A stretch of DNA of 64,000 nt. Origin: Peribacillus frigoritolerans. Lineage in GTDB: Bacteria; Bacillota; Bacilli; Bacillales; DSM-1321. Under the pieces are notes generated by a model. That model made no database searches, was not told the DNA's origin, and saw only the letters and a list, made by a program, of their open reading frames with translations. The position numbers and the translations under genes are program-made. Positions 18,237-27,424 of this stretch are shown one piece after another (the stretch's first letter is position 1; the number at the start of each line of letters is the position of its first letter). The stretch spans positions 124,001 to 188,000 of the forward strand of contig NZ_JAUUTW010000003.1 in NCBI RefSeq assembly GCF_030676415.1, given 5' to 3'.

Positions 18237-18245
18237 TGATTTGGA

Positions 18246-19310
18246 TTAATTTAAAATGAATTCAGAAGCAAAATCGACTAGCATTTTTTGATAGACTGCT
18301 ACCGATTCAAGGTTGACGCATTCCCTATCTCCATGCCAGTTCTCACCTTTTGGTCCGAATTCAATGGCTGGGATATCATATGCCGCAAAAAAGACGGTAT
18401 CTGCGGAGCCGTGTTGTCCAAAAATGACAGCGTCTTGCTTGGTGTTTCTTTTGATAATCGGACGAAGCAGAGTGATGAATGGGTCTGACTCTTCGGTTTT
18501 TACAGGTTTACTGTACATATTAAGGTGAACACTATTTCCTGTCACACTTTCGATCTGAGCAAGGATATCTTCCATTGTTTGCGTAGGTAGATAGCGAATA
18601 TCAAGACTTAGCAAACAGGCATCCGGTACCTTATTATAGACATCCCCGCCTTTTATTTTTGCTAGGTTAAGTGAAGGGGAAGAGTAAAGGGGAGTATGAT
18701 CCCGGGTGAAAGGAAGTTCCTTTATTTTTTGATAGAGATCATAGGCCTTTTCAATTGCATTCACGCCTTCCCATGGACGGCTTCCGTGTGCAGATTTGCC
18801 GGATACTTCAATATCGAGACGAAGGGCACCCTTTGCTTGGAGTCCGATTCCCAATTGCGTCGGTTCAGCACAGATTACAAAGTCCCCTCTGTAACCATGT
18901 TTCGCTAAATATCCTGAACAGTTCAACCCACCAATCTCTTCATCCGATACGATCTGTAGCTGGATTTTTAAACCTAAGTCCTTATCTTTCAGTTCGGTAA
19001 ATGCACACATCATCCCTGCAACTCCAGCTTTCATATCTGCTGTCCCGCGTCCATATAAGTTTCCTTCATGAACCTCAGGGAAAAATTGATCCGGCGTTCC
19101 GCTGACAACATCGACATGGCCATTCCAAATTAGGGTTTTATCTCCGCTGCCAATCTCGCTAACAAGCATTTTATAACCGTTATTTACAATCACATTCACG
19201 GTAAGTCCTTGTTTTTTAAGCCAGTCCGCACAGTAATCAACTGCTTGGTTAGCTCCTTCTTTCGATGAACTGTCAATGGATACTAAATCTTTAAGTAACT
19301 CGATGAGCAA
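18246..19310 (-). CDS. M20 family metallopeptidase (ArgE/DapE-like)
   Basis: A 354-aa zinc-dependent M20 amidohydrolase. Metal ligand motifs are GHVDVV (about residue 64), GRGTADMKAG with the bridging Asp (about 90), VSDEEIGG with the catalytic and ligand Glu (about 122) and a C-terminal ENWHGDRE. The dimerisation (lid) domain lies between about 170 and 280. Members cleave acyl-amino acids or succinyl-diaminopimelate. The closest type seems to be ArgE/DapE/ACY1, but the substrate is not resolvable. Translation starts at TTG 19310 after AGGAGG. It is a single gene with a terminator. Confidence 0.88.
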   Translation of the reverse strand: MLIELLKDLVSIDSSSKEGANQAVDYCADWLKKQGLTVNVIVNNGYKMLVSEIGSGDKTLIWNGHVDVVSGTPDQFFPEVHEGNLYGRGTADMKAGVAGMMCAFTELKDKDLGLKIQLQIVSDEEIGGLNCSGYLAKHGYRGDFVICAEPTQLGIGLQAKGALRLDIEVSGKSAHGSRPWEGVNAIEKAYDLYQKIKELPFTRDHTPLYSSPSLNLAKIKGGDVYNKVPDACLLSLDIRYLPTQTMEDILAQIESVTGNSVHLNMYSKPVKTEESDPFITLLRPIIKRNTKQDAVIFGQHGSADTVFFAAYDIPAIEFGPKGENWHGDRECVNLESVAVYQKMLVDFASEFILN

Positions 19311-19400
19311 AAAGAAAACCTCCTAAAAATATGCCTACTATTATTATATATACCCTTTCTAAGTAAGGGTTAACGCAAAAATATTTTCCTGCTAAATAAC

Positions 19401-19427
19401 GTTTAGCCTTTTCATCCCCTGGGGTAT
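19401..19427 (+). promoter_or_regulatory. Sigma-B promoter
   Basis: GTTTAG-N15-GGGTAT, close to the sigma-B consensus GTTTAA-N12-15-GGGTAT, 47 bases before the start of a general stress protein gene. Confidence 0.8.
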
Positions 19428-19473
19428 GTAAAGGGGGAGCGACAATTTACATTCTTTAAGGAGGATGATAGAT

Positions 19474-19980
19474 ATGGATAAACGTATAATTGGTGTATAT
19501 GAATCTGGAGAAGAAGCTATAAAGGCTGTTGAGTCATTACAGGCCCAAGGGTATAACCGTGAAGATATTTCAGTGGTAGCTAAAGATAAAGAAGAATTAA
19601 ATACAGTGAATGAAGAAACGGGTTCAAAAGTTGAAGAGGGGCTCGCAGCTGGTGCGGCGACCGGAGGTATTTTGGGCGGTGCTGCCGGATTATTAGCAGG
19701 TGTGGGTGCGTTGGCGATTCCGGGAATCGGACCAGTACTGGCTGCTGGACCGCTTGCTGCAACATTAGCCGGAGCCGCTGTAGGTGCTGGTACAGGAGGA
19801 TTGGCCGGTACATTAATCGGAATGGGCATACCAGAAGACGAGGCGAATCGTTATGAAGCGGATGTAAAGAATGGCAAGCTGCTTGTGTTAGTCGATTCGG
19901 ATGCGAGAAAATCCAGTTCTTCTTACTCAGGAATAACTGAAACCGATGAAACGCTAACGAACAGTAGAAGAACTCTATAA
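19474..19980 (+). CDS. yflT: General stress protein 17M-like (YflT family)
   Basis: A 168-aa protein. The N-terminal part (about 1-45) is the YflT/GSP17M domain: IIGVYESGEEAIKAVESLQ followed by GYNREDISVVAKD. The centre (about 58-118) is a glycine/alanine-rich hydrophobic hairpin, as in DUF1269 and glycine-zipper proteins, and the C terminus is serine/threonine-rich. The function of the family is unknown, but B. subtilis members are sigma-B stress proteins, and a sigma-B promoter lies directly upstream here. AAGGAGG at 19458 supports the ATG at 19474 rather than 19465. It may associate with membranes. Confidence 0.85.
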   Translation: MDKRIIGVYESGEEAIKAVESLQAQGYNREDISVVAKDKEELNTVNEETGSKVEEGLAAGAATGGILGGAAGLLAGVGALAIPGIGPVLAAGPLAATLAGAAVGAGTGGLAGTLIGMGIPEDEANRYEADVKNGKLLVLVDSDARKSSSSYSGITETDETLTNSRRTL

Positions 19981-19990
19981 GTCGTAAGTA

Positions 19991-20022
19991 AAAAAGGACG
20001 GATCCCTTAGGACCCGTCCTTT
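19991..20022 (+). terminator. Terminator after the yflT-like gene
   Basis: AAAGGACGGATCC-CTTA-GGACCCGTCCTTT with one mismatch. Confidence 0.8.
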
Positions 20023-20390
20023 CAGACAGTAGACAAACTCGATGAAAATCGAGTTTGTCTATTTTTATGGCTTGTACAATTTGGACGTTGATTTCCACTC
20101 CAGGCTCCACGTTTTGTTTGAATGAATTCTTCATTCACGTCGTAACGCCAATACTTTTGCAACAAGATCGGTTCAATGAAGATGGACCAGATTGCATGGA
20201 AAAAAGATAATACGATAAGTCCGTTTAAAATCCATCCAATCCATTCTTTCCAAGTGAAATAATCATCAACAAATAATAGGATGCCAAGGACGGCGAGGAT
20301 AATGAGATTGGTAATGGCTTCAGTCATCCGCCAAACCTTCACTGATTCTTTGGAAATTTTCTTCGTTGGTGGCTGTATCTTGGAATACAT
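20022..20390 (-). pseudogene. Truncated YdbS-like PH-domain membrane protein
   Basis: The first about 85 codons look like the start of a YdbS-type bacterial PH domain membrane protein: KISKESVKVWRMTEAI, two helices, then QKYWRYDVNEEFIQTKRGAW. Intact family members (about 160 aa) continue with a PH fold (VxRVxIPMxRVQxVD-type), which is absent. After the RGAW position the reading becomes SGNQRPNCTSHK and runs into the hairpins shared with the opposite strand. AAGGAGTG before the ATG at 20390 shows the front end is original. I read this as a gene that lost its 3' half; expression of a short product is still possible. Confidence 0.65.
20031..20066 (+). terminator. Second hairpin with T-run, overlapping the truncated gene end
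   Basis: AGACAAACTCGAT-GAAA-ATCGAGTTTGTCT, a perfect 13-bp stem followed by ATTTTT on the plus strand. It lies directly after another terminator. Confidence 0.75.
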
Positions 20391-20624
20391 ATATTCACTC
20401 CTTACTATGTCTTTATACTTATACGGATTATCTTACAAAAAAGTTCCCTATTATAAGTACTGGTAAGCAAATAATGAAGACGGGACCACTGATGGATTCC
20501 ATGAAATGGAGGCCGAATAATCCTGAAGATTCTTGAGTATGTATAAATAAGGGACTTTTTCTATTGGATCTTTTCTTTTTATATGACCGTAAAATGGACA
20601 AGATAGAAGAGGTGAGTTTTTAGA

Positions 20625-22130
20625 GTGGGAGTGATAGGTTTGACATATAAAAGGAAGTTGAGTTTTATATTCTTCCTGTTTTTGATTTGTTTTTTTGATG
20701 GAGAATCGATGCAGGCTGCAAATGATGATGGAAACCTAGGGCAGGAAATTCAACGAATATTGGATGATTCGCCGGGATTGGCTGGGGCATTGACGGGAAT
20801 TTCCATCCGTTCAGCTGAAACGGGGGAAATGATTTATGAACGGGGGGCGCAAACGAGATTGCGGCCTGCTTCGAACCTTAAGCTATTGACTGCAGCAGCT
20901 GCGCTGGAAACTTTAGGGGAAGATCATGCTTTTCAAACAGAACTATACATAAAAGGAGTGCAAGTTGGCCATGTTCTGCAGGGCGATGTATACCTGAAGG
21001 GAAAAGGAGATCCCACATTATTGGAAAAGGATTTTGATGAGCTGGCAGCTTCACTGAAAGACAGGCAAGTTAAGCTGGTTCACGGGGATCTTATAGGCGA
21101 TGATACTTGGTATGATGATGTTCGCTATTCCCAAGACTTAGTTTGGAGCGATGAACAGGAATATTACGGAGCTGCCGTTTCAGCTTTAACCTCTTCCCCG
21201 AATGAAGACTACGATACCGGTACCATCATCGTGGAGATAACCCCTGCTGAAAAGGCTGGTAAAAGGGCAACGGTGAAGCTGAAGCCGGAAACGGATTACG
21301 TGAAGGTCATCAACAAAACGAAAACTGAATCGGAAGACGGCAATAAGAAAATTGAAGTCGAACGGTCTCATGGTGCACAAGTCATTACGGTGACCGGGAC
21401 CATTCCGGAGCATGCCGGGGTGACCAAAGAGTGGATCTCTGTGAATGATCCCACAGAATATGCCCTGAGCCTATTTGAAAACTCAATGAATAAACATGGA
21501 ATTAAAGTGTTGGGAAAAAGGAAAAAAGGGAAAACGCCAGTAGGGGCGGACATGATTGCCACTCATCAGTCCATGCCGCTTTCACAATTGCTTATTCCTT
21601 TCATGAAATTGAGCAATAACAGCCATGCCGAGGTTTTGGTGAAAGAAATGGGCAAAGAGGCAGAAGGGGAGGGAAGCTGGAAGGATGGTTTGAAGGTTGC
21701 TCGAAATCAACTGAAGAGTATGGGGATCGATATGCAAACGATCATGATGCGTGATGGATCTGGCATTTCCCAAGTCAATATGATTCCAGCGAATGAAATA
21801 ACGAAGCTGCTGTATGCCGTACAGGAAAAAACGTGGTTTCCTGCTTACTTGAATGCTTTGCCGATTGCAGGCAACGAAAATCGGATAGTGGGCGGTACGC
21901 TAAGAAAGAGGATGAAAGGGACATATGCAGCTGGGAATGTTCACGCTAAAACAGGGACGATTTCAGGAACGAGCTCTTTATCAGGTTATGTGACGACCAA
22001 AAGAGGGGAAAAAGTCATATTTTCGATCATCTTGAATAATTTTGTAGAAGAAAAAGGCATCACGGCAATCCAGGATAGGATAGCCGTGATGCTAGCAGAA
22101 CAGGAAAACCGATTGGGGAGTGGCCTTTAG
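20625..22130 (+). CDS. dacC: D-alanyl-D-alanine carboxypeptidase/endopeptidase (PBP4a-type, S13)
   Basis: A 501-aa class C penicillin-binding protein. A signal peptide or anchor covers about 1-32. The active-site motifs are SNLK (SxxK, in RPASNLKLL), SNN (KLSNNSHAE) and KTG (HAKTGTISG). The large insertion between SxxK and SxN is normal for DacB/DacC. It trims D-Ala from, or cleaves cross-bridges of, peptidoglycan outside the membrane. The GTG at 20625 is chosen with AGAGGTG about 11 bases upstream; GTG 20631 or TTG 20640 are alternatives. It is a single gene; in B. subtilis dacC is a late stationary phase gene. Confidence 0.9.
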   Translation: MGVIGLTYKRKLSFIFFLFLICFFDGESMQAANDDGNLGQEIQRILDDSPGLAGALTGISIRSAETGEMIYERGAQTRLRPASNLKLLTAAAALETLGEDHAFQTELYIKGVQVGHVLQGDVYLKGKGDPTLLEKDFDELAASLKDRQVKLVHGDLIGDDTWYDDVRYSQDLVWSDEQEYYGAAVSALTSSPNEDYDTGTIIVEITPAEKAGKRATVKLKPETDYVKVINKTKTESEDGNKKIEVERSHGAQVITVTGTIPEHAGVTKEWISVNDPTEYALSLFENSMNKHGIKVLGKRKKGKTPVGADMIATHQSMPLSQLLIPFMKLSNNSHAEVLVKEMGKEAEGEGSWKDGLKVARNQLKSMGIDMQTIMMRDGSGISQVNMIPANEITKLLYAVQEKTWFPAYLNALPIAGNENRIVGGTLRKRMKGTYAAGNVHAKTGTISGTSSLSGYVTTKRGEKVIFSIILNNFVEEKGITAIQDRIAVMLAEQENRLGSGL

Positions 22131-22143
22131 TATCCACGGAAAA

Positions 22144-22727
22144 CTAAGTTCGAAGTTCAGAAAAATCTGCGAAAAACAAATCGGCATCTGCCCATTCATT
22201 TTTTATTCGGCAAATCTGAATGGGCAGCATACAGCCGATAAGCCATTTTTATTTGCTGACTCGATGTCGGGTTTTCAATCGCACATCCAAATGGCGTATT
22301 CAAATCGATGGTCATTCAGTAACATTGCATCAAGTCGGTCTTCGAACCTTCGAAGACCTTTCCCCGATATATATGTCTATAATAAGAATAGATTTCTTCC
22401 ACTTTTCAAGACCGTTGCTAGCAATCAAAATGGAAAGGCCAAGCTGTTTTATCGTTGACATGGTCTCCATGACGTGAGGGAAAAGCGACCCTTTTCCTTC
22501 TCTGTTTCTTGAATCAAACTTGATGCTTGTAATATAGTCTCCCAAACGACTTTAAGTGGGACGCCCGTAATCCAAGAGCGGTATCCCCTGTCCAGCTTAC
22601 TTTTAAACGTTTTCTCAAGTGAAGGACCTAATCTATTGTTTGTTTGAAACAAATTGCCGTCCAGATCGAAAATGGGAGCAAATTGGATTTTATTCAATAC
22701 CAGCACCTTCTTCTTAGTTTTTTTCAT
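22144..22727 (-). pseudogene. Decayed HAD family hydrolase gene
   Basis: Read on the minus strand, three frames together spell a HAD phosphatase. At 22727 an ATG with a GAGGGG site starts MKKTKKKVLVLN and continues to FDLDGNLFQTN (motif I; the usual FDLDGTLFxTE). A second frame gives LFPHVMETMSTIKQLG and ILIASNGLEKW (motif II), then IGERSSK (motif III-like). The last frame gives EWADADLFFADFSELRT and a stop at 22144. Frameshifts, stops and a missing block between SNGLEKW and GERSS show it is dead. Confidence 0.8.
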
Positions 22728-22786
22728 TTTATCCCCTCAAGGAAGGAATTTAAGGGAGGAAGAATAGAAATAAGGAGTAAGGGGGA

Positions 22787-23401
22787 ATGCTTATGAACTT
22801 TCCAACACTTAATGGACAGTATACGATTAGCAGTCTTATAGCTGAAATTCAGGAAATTTCAAAAAAACGCTCTCTTTATATATTGGCCATAGATGGCCGG
22901 GGCGGGTCTGGAAAAAGTACACTTGCTTCCAGTATCCAAGCAGAATTTCCAGGTAGCGCGGTCGTTCATATGGATGATTTTTATTTGCCATCTTCGGATA
23001 GAGTTCAACTGCCTCCATCCCAAAAGCGGATTGGTGCGGATTATGATTGGGAACGGGTTTATAACCAAATACTGAAACCGCTTACATCAGGTGAGAAGGA
23101 AGCAAGGTATCAAAGGTATGATTGGGAAACGGACACTATGGCCGAATGGCATGAGGTTCCTGCTGGGGGCCTTGTCATTATAGAAGGAACGTATTCTATC
23201 CGTGAAGAATGGGCAGGGTACCATGATTTCACGATTTGGGTGGAATGTCCCCGTGATCAGCGTTTGAAACGTGGCCTTGAGCGGGATGGTGAAGATGCGC
23301 GTCAAATGTGGGAGGATAATTGGATGGTTCAAGAAGATCTCTATGTGGGCGTGCAAATGCCTCAAGAAAGAGCGAATCTTATTGTGGACGGAACGAGCTG
23401 A
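22787..23401 (+). CDS. Uridine kinase-like P-loop protein
   Basis: A 204-aa P-loop kinase with Walker A GRGGSGKST (about residues 36-44), HMDDFYLP as the Walker B-like/base motif, and VIIEGTYSIREEW later. This is the pattern of uridine kinase and related phosphotransferases. The substrate may be a nucleoside, but many such stand-alone proteins remain uncharacterised. AAGGAG and GGGGG lie before two closely spaced ATG codons (22787 and 22793); I give the first. It faces away from the dead HAD gene. Confidence 0.82.
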   Translation: MLMNFPTLNGQYTISSLIAEIQEISKKRSLYILAIDGRGGSGKSTLASSIQAEFPGSAVVHMDDFYLPSSDRVQLPPSQKRIGADYDWERVYNQILKPLTSGEKEARYQRYDWETDTMAEWHEVPAGGLVIIEGTYSIREEWAGYHDFTIWVECPRDQRLKRGLERDGEDARQMWEDNWMVQEDLYVGVQMPQERANLIVDGTS

Positions 23402-23505
23402 ATCCGGGGATATTTGGACCTCGCTTTTAATTGTAAGGGTTTACCTATAAACTATATGGTATGTTTAGATAAATTTCTGGGGAACCGGAAACATGGGGGG
23501 AAACT

Positions 23506-24147
23506 ATGTTTACTAATGAAGAACAAGCTGCCGTATATAAAGCCATTTATAACCGAAGGGATATCAGGAGTTTTTTGCCTAAGCCCATTTCAAAGGATAT
23601 ACTCCGCAGAATTCTGGATGCTGCACATCATGCGCCGTCTGTAGGATTCATGCAACCTTGGAGTTTCATCGTGATTTCATCTCAGGAAACCAAGAAAAGT
23701 TTGGCGTGGGCAGCGGATAAAGAAAGAAGGGCACTCGCTATTCATTATGAAGGAGGTAAAGAAAATAAGTTTCTTAGTTTGAAAGTGGAAGGGTTAAAAG
23801 AAGCACCATACACCATTTGTGTTACATGCGACCCGACACGGGGCGGCTCCCATGTTTTAGGGAGGAACTCCATTCCGGAAACCGATATCCTATCCACAGC
23901 CTGCGCGATTCAAAATATGTGGCTGGCTGCCTGTGCGGAGGGATTGGCAATGGGATGGGTTAGCTTTTATAAGAAAAATGATATTCGTGATATTTTGGAG
24001 ATTCCGCCGCATATAGAACCCGTCGCACTCCTGTCAATTGGCTATACGGATCAATATCCGGATAAACCCATTCTTGAACTTGCTAATTGGGAAAAAAGAA
24101 GGCCGATGGATGAACTTATTTTCGAGGATAAATGGGGAAATAAATAA
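23506..24147 (+). CDS. bluB: 5,6-dimethylbenzimidazole synthase BluB-like nitroreductase
   Basis: A 213-aa protein of the BluB branch of the nitroreductase fold. Features are YNRRDIRSFLPKPI at the start, HHAPSVGFMQPWSF, then SIPETDILSTACAIQNMWLAA and AMGWVSFYKKNDIRDIL. BluB splits FMNH2 with oxygen to make the lower ligand of cobalamin. Length and motifs agree with BluB, but I see no cobalamin riboswitch or cob genes nearby, so it may serve corrinoid remodelling or salvage. The start has GGGGGG 5 bases upstream of ATG 23506. A terminator follows. Confidence 0.83.
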   Translation: MFTNEEQAAVYKAIYNRRDIRSFLPKPISKDILRRILDAAHHAPSVGFMQPWSFIVISSQETKKSLAWAADKERRALAIHYEGGKENKFLSLKVEGLKEAPYTICVTCDPTRGGSHVLGRNSIPETDILSTACAIQNMWLAACAEGLAMGWVSFYKKNDIRDILEIPPHIEPVALLSIGYTDQYPDKPILELANWEKRRPMDELIFEDKWGNK

Positions 24148-24165
24148 AACTATATATCGTTTATT

Positions 24166-24189
24166 AAGCCCCTGGTTCAGGGGTTTTTG
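24166..24189 (+). terminator. Terminator after bluB
   Basis: AGCCCCTG-GTT-CAGGGGTTTTT. Confidence 0.8.
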
Positions 24190-24243
24190 GTTGTGAGGAA
24201 TGATTTTTTTTAAAAAAAATCAAATGAAGCAGTGAAAATATAG

Positions 24244-24281
24244 AAGACTCTTACGATAGATACATCCTTTGTAAGAGTCTT
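24244..24281. terminator. Hairpin between bluB and sigL
   Basis: AAGACTCTTAC-N16-GTAAGAGTCTT, a perfect 11-bp stem; possible terminator for the leftward sigL transcript, though the T-run is weak. Confidence 0.45.
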
Positions 24282-24335
24282 TTAAAATACGTTATTCCGT
24301 AATGTGGACACAAAAAAACAAAGTTTGGTTTGATT

Positions 24336-25703
24336 TTAAAATCTGCGCCGTTTTGAAGATCCCGGTATACCGAGATCTTCACGGTACTTTGCAATAGTAC
24401 GGCGGGAGATCTTCGTCCCTTCATTTTCGAATATTTGACAAAGTTTCTGATCTGAAAAAGGCTTTATTTTATCTTCATCGGCAATCAAGACCTTTATTTT
24501 TTCTTTTATGGTGGTCGTTGATTCGGTTGCTTGGCTGTTCACGCGGTTTAACCCTCTAGTAAAGAAGTTCCTTAGTTTAAAAAGGCCATGCGGCGTCTGG
24601 ATATATTTATTGCTCGTCGCCCTGCTGATTGTTGATTCATGAAGCTGAAGTTTTTCCGAAATGTCCTTCAGTGTCATAGGTTTTAATCCCGTAATTCCCT
24701 TCATGAAAAACTCTTGCTGCTCGTCCACGATTGACGCTGTCACTTTGTAAAGTGTCATTTGCCTTTGTTCGAGCCCTTTTAAAAGTAATTGGGCATCATT
24801 TATGTGCCCTTTTATATAATCTTTAGCTGGATTAACAGGATTCATAGCGATTTGGTTCTTGTAGTAAGGATTGATGGAAAGTTTAGGTGTGCAGCTATCA
24901 TTGACCGTTATCAGAAAACCTTCTTTTTCTTTTTCCACGTAAACGTCCGGAACGATGTAATGAGTCATATCATTGGAAAAGTGACTGACGGGACGCGGGT
25001 TTAACGTACGGATGAAATCCGAGGCCTCTTGTACTTCCTGAATGGTCACTTGGTAAAGGGCGGCAATTTTCCTGTAGCGTTTTTCTGCTAGATCCGTTAA
25101 GTGCTTTTTAACGACCTTATACGCGAATTCATTGCGATCCTCATGCTCACGCAGCTGAATGAGTAAACAATCGGTCAAGTCTTTAGCCCCGACTCCAATG
25201 GGGTCAAGGGATTGCAATACTTGAATCAAATTTTCGATTTCTTCAACGGATACGGAAAAATGCGAGGCAGCCCAATTGGCATCCAATTCAAGAAATCCAT
25301 AATCATTTAAGTTCCCAATTAAAAATTGGAGAATCTTCTTTTCAAGTGCTTTCAACGAACTTAGTAAACTCAACTGTTCCATTAAATGGCTTTCCAGTGT
25401 TTCTGTGTTGATTGAATAATTGTTGATTGGGTTGTAATCATTGTCTCCGTTGAAACTTTTACTTTTAGAGGAGGATCCACGTATCTGAGAATTTATTTTA
25501 TGTGTACGAATGCTAGGTTCAGTAAGTGATGCGAGGGGTTCTTTAAAGCTAATTTCGAGAACGGGATTTTCGTATGCCTGTCGGTTTAGGAAATCTATTA
25601 GTTCATGGGTGGAATATTGAAGGATATTGATCGATTGCTGTAATTCAGGGGTTAATGACAATTTCAAGGTTTGTTTTTGGTACAGTTCAAATCCTACCTG
25701 CAT
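24336..25703 (-). CDS. sigL: RNA polymerase sigma-54 factor
   Basis: A 455-aa RpoN/SigL protein. Region I is the glutamine/leucine-rich start (YQKQTLKLSLTPELQQSINI); the core-binding domain covers about 80-280; the HTH (ESTISRATSNKYIQT) lies near 350-365; and the RpoN box appears as SRRTIAKYRED near the C terminus. It directs RNA polymerase to -24/-12 promoters and needs an AAA+ activator. The ATG at 25703 is preferred to the TTG at 25712 because of the spacing to GAAAGAAG. Two good -24/-12 promoters lie just downstream in the window. Confidence 0.95.
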   Translation of the reverse strand: MQVGFELYQKQTLKLSLTPELQQSINILQYSTHELIDFLNRQAYENPVLEISFKEPLASLTEPSIRTHKINSQIRGSSSKSKSFNGDNDYNPINNYSINTETLESHLMEQLSLLSSLKALEKKILQFLIGNLNDYGFLELDANWAASHFSVSVEEIENLIQVLQSLDPIGVGAKDLTDCLLIQLREHEDRNEFAYKVVKKHLTDLAEKRYRKIAALYQVTIQEVQEASDFIRTLNPRPVSHFSNDMTHYIVPDVYVEKEKEGFLITVNDSCTPKLSINPYYKNQIAMNPVNPAKDYIKGHINDAQLLLKGLEQRQMTLYKVTASIVDEQQEFFMKGITGLKPMTLKDISEKLQLHESTISRATSNKYIQTPHGLFKLRNFFTRGLNRVNSQATESTTTIKEKIKVLIADEDKIKPFSDQKLCQIFENEGTKISRRTIAKYREDLGIPGSSKRRRF

Positions 25704-25896
25704 ATATATCAACTTCTTTCGTTTAGATTAACATAGCGGCTCAAAAGGAATGGAAAAATATTAACATGATAATAATACAAATCTTCCGAAAATTCAACAT
25801 TCTATGTCAGGTTTTATAACATGATTTAGAAAATAAAGAGGGGGATTCGAAAAATTGCTTGTAAATTAGTATTTAATCTAATGAATGGGATTGAGT

Positions 25897-25964
25897 GATT
25901 CGAATGTGAATCGAATGATTCGTATATGAATCAACACACGCTCCTATTGATTTATATATGAATC
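25897..25964. promoter_or_regulatory. Three palindromic upstream activator sites
   Basis: Three 16-bp elements with core ATTC-N6-GAAT: GATTCGAATGTGAATC (25897-25912), GATTCGTATATGAATC (25917-25932) and GATTTATATATGAATC (25949-25964, one half degenerate). They lie 42-109 bases before the -24 element of a sigma-54 promoter, where an enhancer-binding protein would bind. Confidence 0.7.
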
Positions 25965-26004
25965 ATTTTAACTTGAATACCTTTAATATAAGGCTCATAT
26001 AATT

Positions 26005-26020
26005 TGGCATGCATCTTGCT
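26005..26020 (+). promoter_or_regulatory. Sigma-54 (SigL) promoter of the aminotransferase operon
   Basis: TGGCAT-N5-TTGCT with the -24 GG and -12 GC exactly 12 bases apart, matching TGGCAC-N5-TTGCW. Start site expected near 26032. Confidence 0.88.
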
Positions 26021-26086
26021 ATATCTATAAATATAAAAATAAACTAGCTTGAAAAAAATCCATTACATGAGAAGGGTGTTTTTTAC

Positions 26087-27412
26087 ATGATTAAAGAGAA
26101 AACGGGTATTCAGGAATTAATCGATTTGGATAAAAAGCATTTTATCCATCCGACTACGTCAATCGAACAACAGCAGGCAGATGGTCCAAGTTTCATCTTT
26201 AAGGAAGGGAAGGGAATATACCTTACGGATGTCACGGGCAGGACTGTCATTGATGGCATGGCTTCACTTTGGAATGTGAATATTGGACATGGACAAGAAG
26301 AGATGGCTGATGTCGCGAAGGAACAAATGGCGAAGTTAGCTTTCACCTCAAGTTTCGCCACTTTCAGCAATGAACCGGCAATCCGTTTAGCGGCCAAAAT
26401 CGCTTCCATCGCACCTGGGGATTTGAATGCAGTTTTCTTCACTTCAGGTGGATCGGAGTCGAATGATACGGCTATCAAACTTGCTCGTCATTACTGGCTT
26501 TTGAAAGGGCAGCCAAATCGTCAAAAAATCATTTCCCGCTCGAAATCCTATCATGGAGTGGCAATGGGAGCTACAAGTGCGACTGGCCTGAAGCCGTTCC
26601 GAGACTTCACGAATTCAATAGCACCGGATTTTTACCATGTGGACGGTTCCTCCATTGAGGAGTTGCGTAAGGTCATAGAACAGGAAGGACCGGAAACGAT
26701 TGCGGCATTTATCGCTGAACCGATTCAAGGGGCCGGTGGCGTAAACCTTCCTCCTGAAGGCTATTTTAAGGAAGTGAGGGAGATTTGTAATGAATACGGC
26801 ATTTTAATGGTGACGGATGAAGTCATTACAGGTTTCGGAAGAACAGGGACTTATTTTGGGATTGAACACTTTGGTGTTGTACCTGATATGATGTGCTTTG
26901 CAAAAGGTGTGACGAGCGGATATGCACAGTTAGGCGGGGTCGTCCTGAATGATAAAATGCATCAGGATTTCATTGCCCTTTCAAAAGGCACGCTTTTACA
27001 CGGCTACACATACAGTGGCCATCCTATGGCATGTGCGGTTGCTTTGAAAAATATTGAAATAATTGAACGTGAAAACCTGATAGAAAACTCGAAACAGCGT
27101 GGCGAAGAGTTGCTTGCCGGCTTTAAGAAGCTTCAAAGCAAACACCCGATTGTTGGTGATGTCAGGGCACTTGGGTTAATTGGAGGCATCTCCATCGTAA
27201 AGGATAAACAAACAGGCGAAGGCTTTGAGACGCAGCTTGCTCCAAGACTGGTTGCGGAAGCGGCGAAGAATGGTTTGATTTGCCGGTCTGTTACGTTTGA
27301 TCAAGATACACTCGTATTCGCACCGCCTTTAATCATTACTAAATCGGAAGTCGAAAGAATAATTGAAATCCTTGATGTGACATTTACTGCTGTCGAAAAA
27401 GAAATTTTATAA
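26087..27412 (+). CDS. Class III omega-aminotransferase
   Basis: A 441-aa PLP-dependent class III aminotransferase. It has the N-terminal HFIHPTTS and IDGMASLWNVNIGHG segments, TSGGSESNDTAIKLAR for cofactor phosphate binding, and CFAKGVTSGYAQLGGV with the Schiff-base Lys. The N-terminal pattern resembles putrescine/omega-amino acid:pyruvate and taurine:pyruvate aminotransferases. Together with the following aldehyde dehydrogenase it would convert an omega-amino compound (GABA, beta-alanine, putrescine or taurine type) through a semialdehyde to an acid. Expression is set by the sigma-54 promoter at 26005. No enhancer-binding protein gene is nearby. Confidence 0.87.
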   Translation: MIKEKTGIQELIDLDKKHFIHPTTSIEQQQADGPSFIFKEGKGIYLTDVTGRTVIDGMASLWNVNIGHGQEEMADVAKEQMAKLAFTSSFATFSNEPAIRLAAKIASIAPGDLNAVFFTSGGSESNDTAIKLARHYWLLKGQPNRQKIISRSKSYHGVAMGATSATGLKPFRDFTNSIAPDFYHVDGSSIEELRKVIEQEGPETIAAFIAEPIQGAGGVNLPPEGYFKEVREICNEYGILMVTDEVITGFGRTGTYFGIEHFGVVPDMMCFAKGVTSGYAQLGGVVLNDKMHQDFIALSKGTLLHGYTYSGHPMACAVALKNIEIIERENLIENSKQRGEELLAGFKKLQSKHPIVGDVRALGLIGGISIVKDKQTGEGFETQLAPRLVAEAAKNGLICRSVTFDQDTLVFAPPLIITKSEVERIIEILDVTFTAVEKEIL

Positions 27413-27424
27413 GAGGTGAAAGTG

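Noticed and set aside
23402..23505. Cobalamin riboswitch ahead of bluB
   Set aside because: The gap is too short and has no B12-box sequence.
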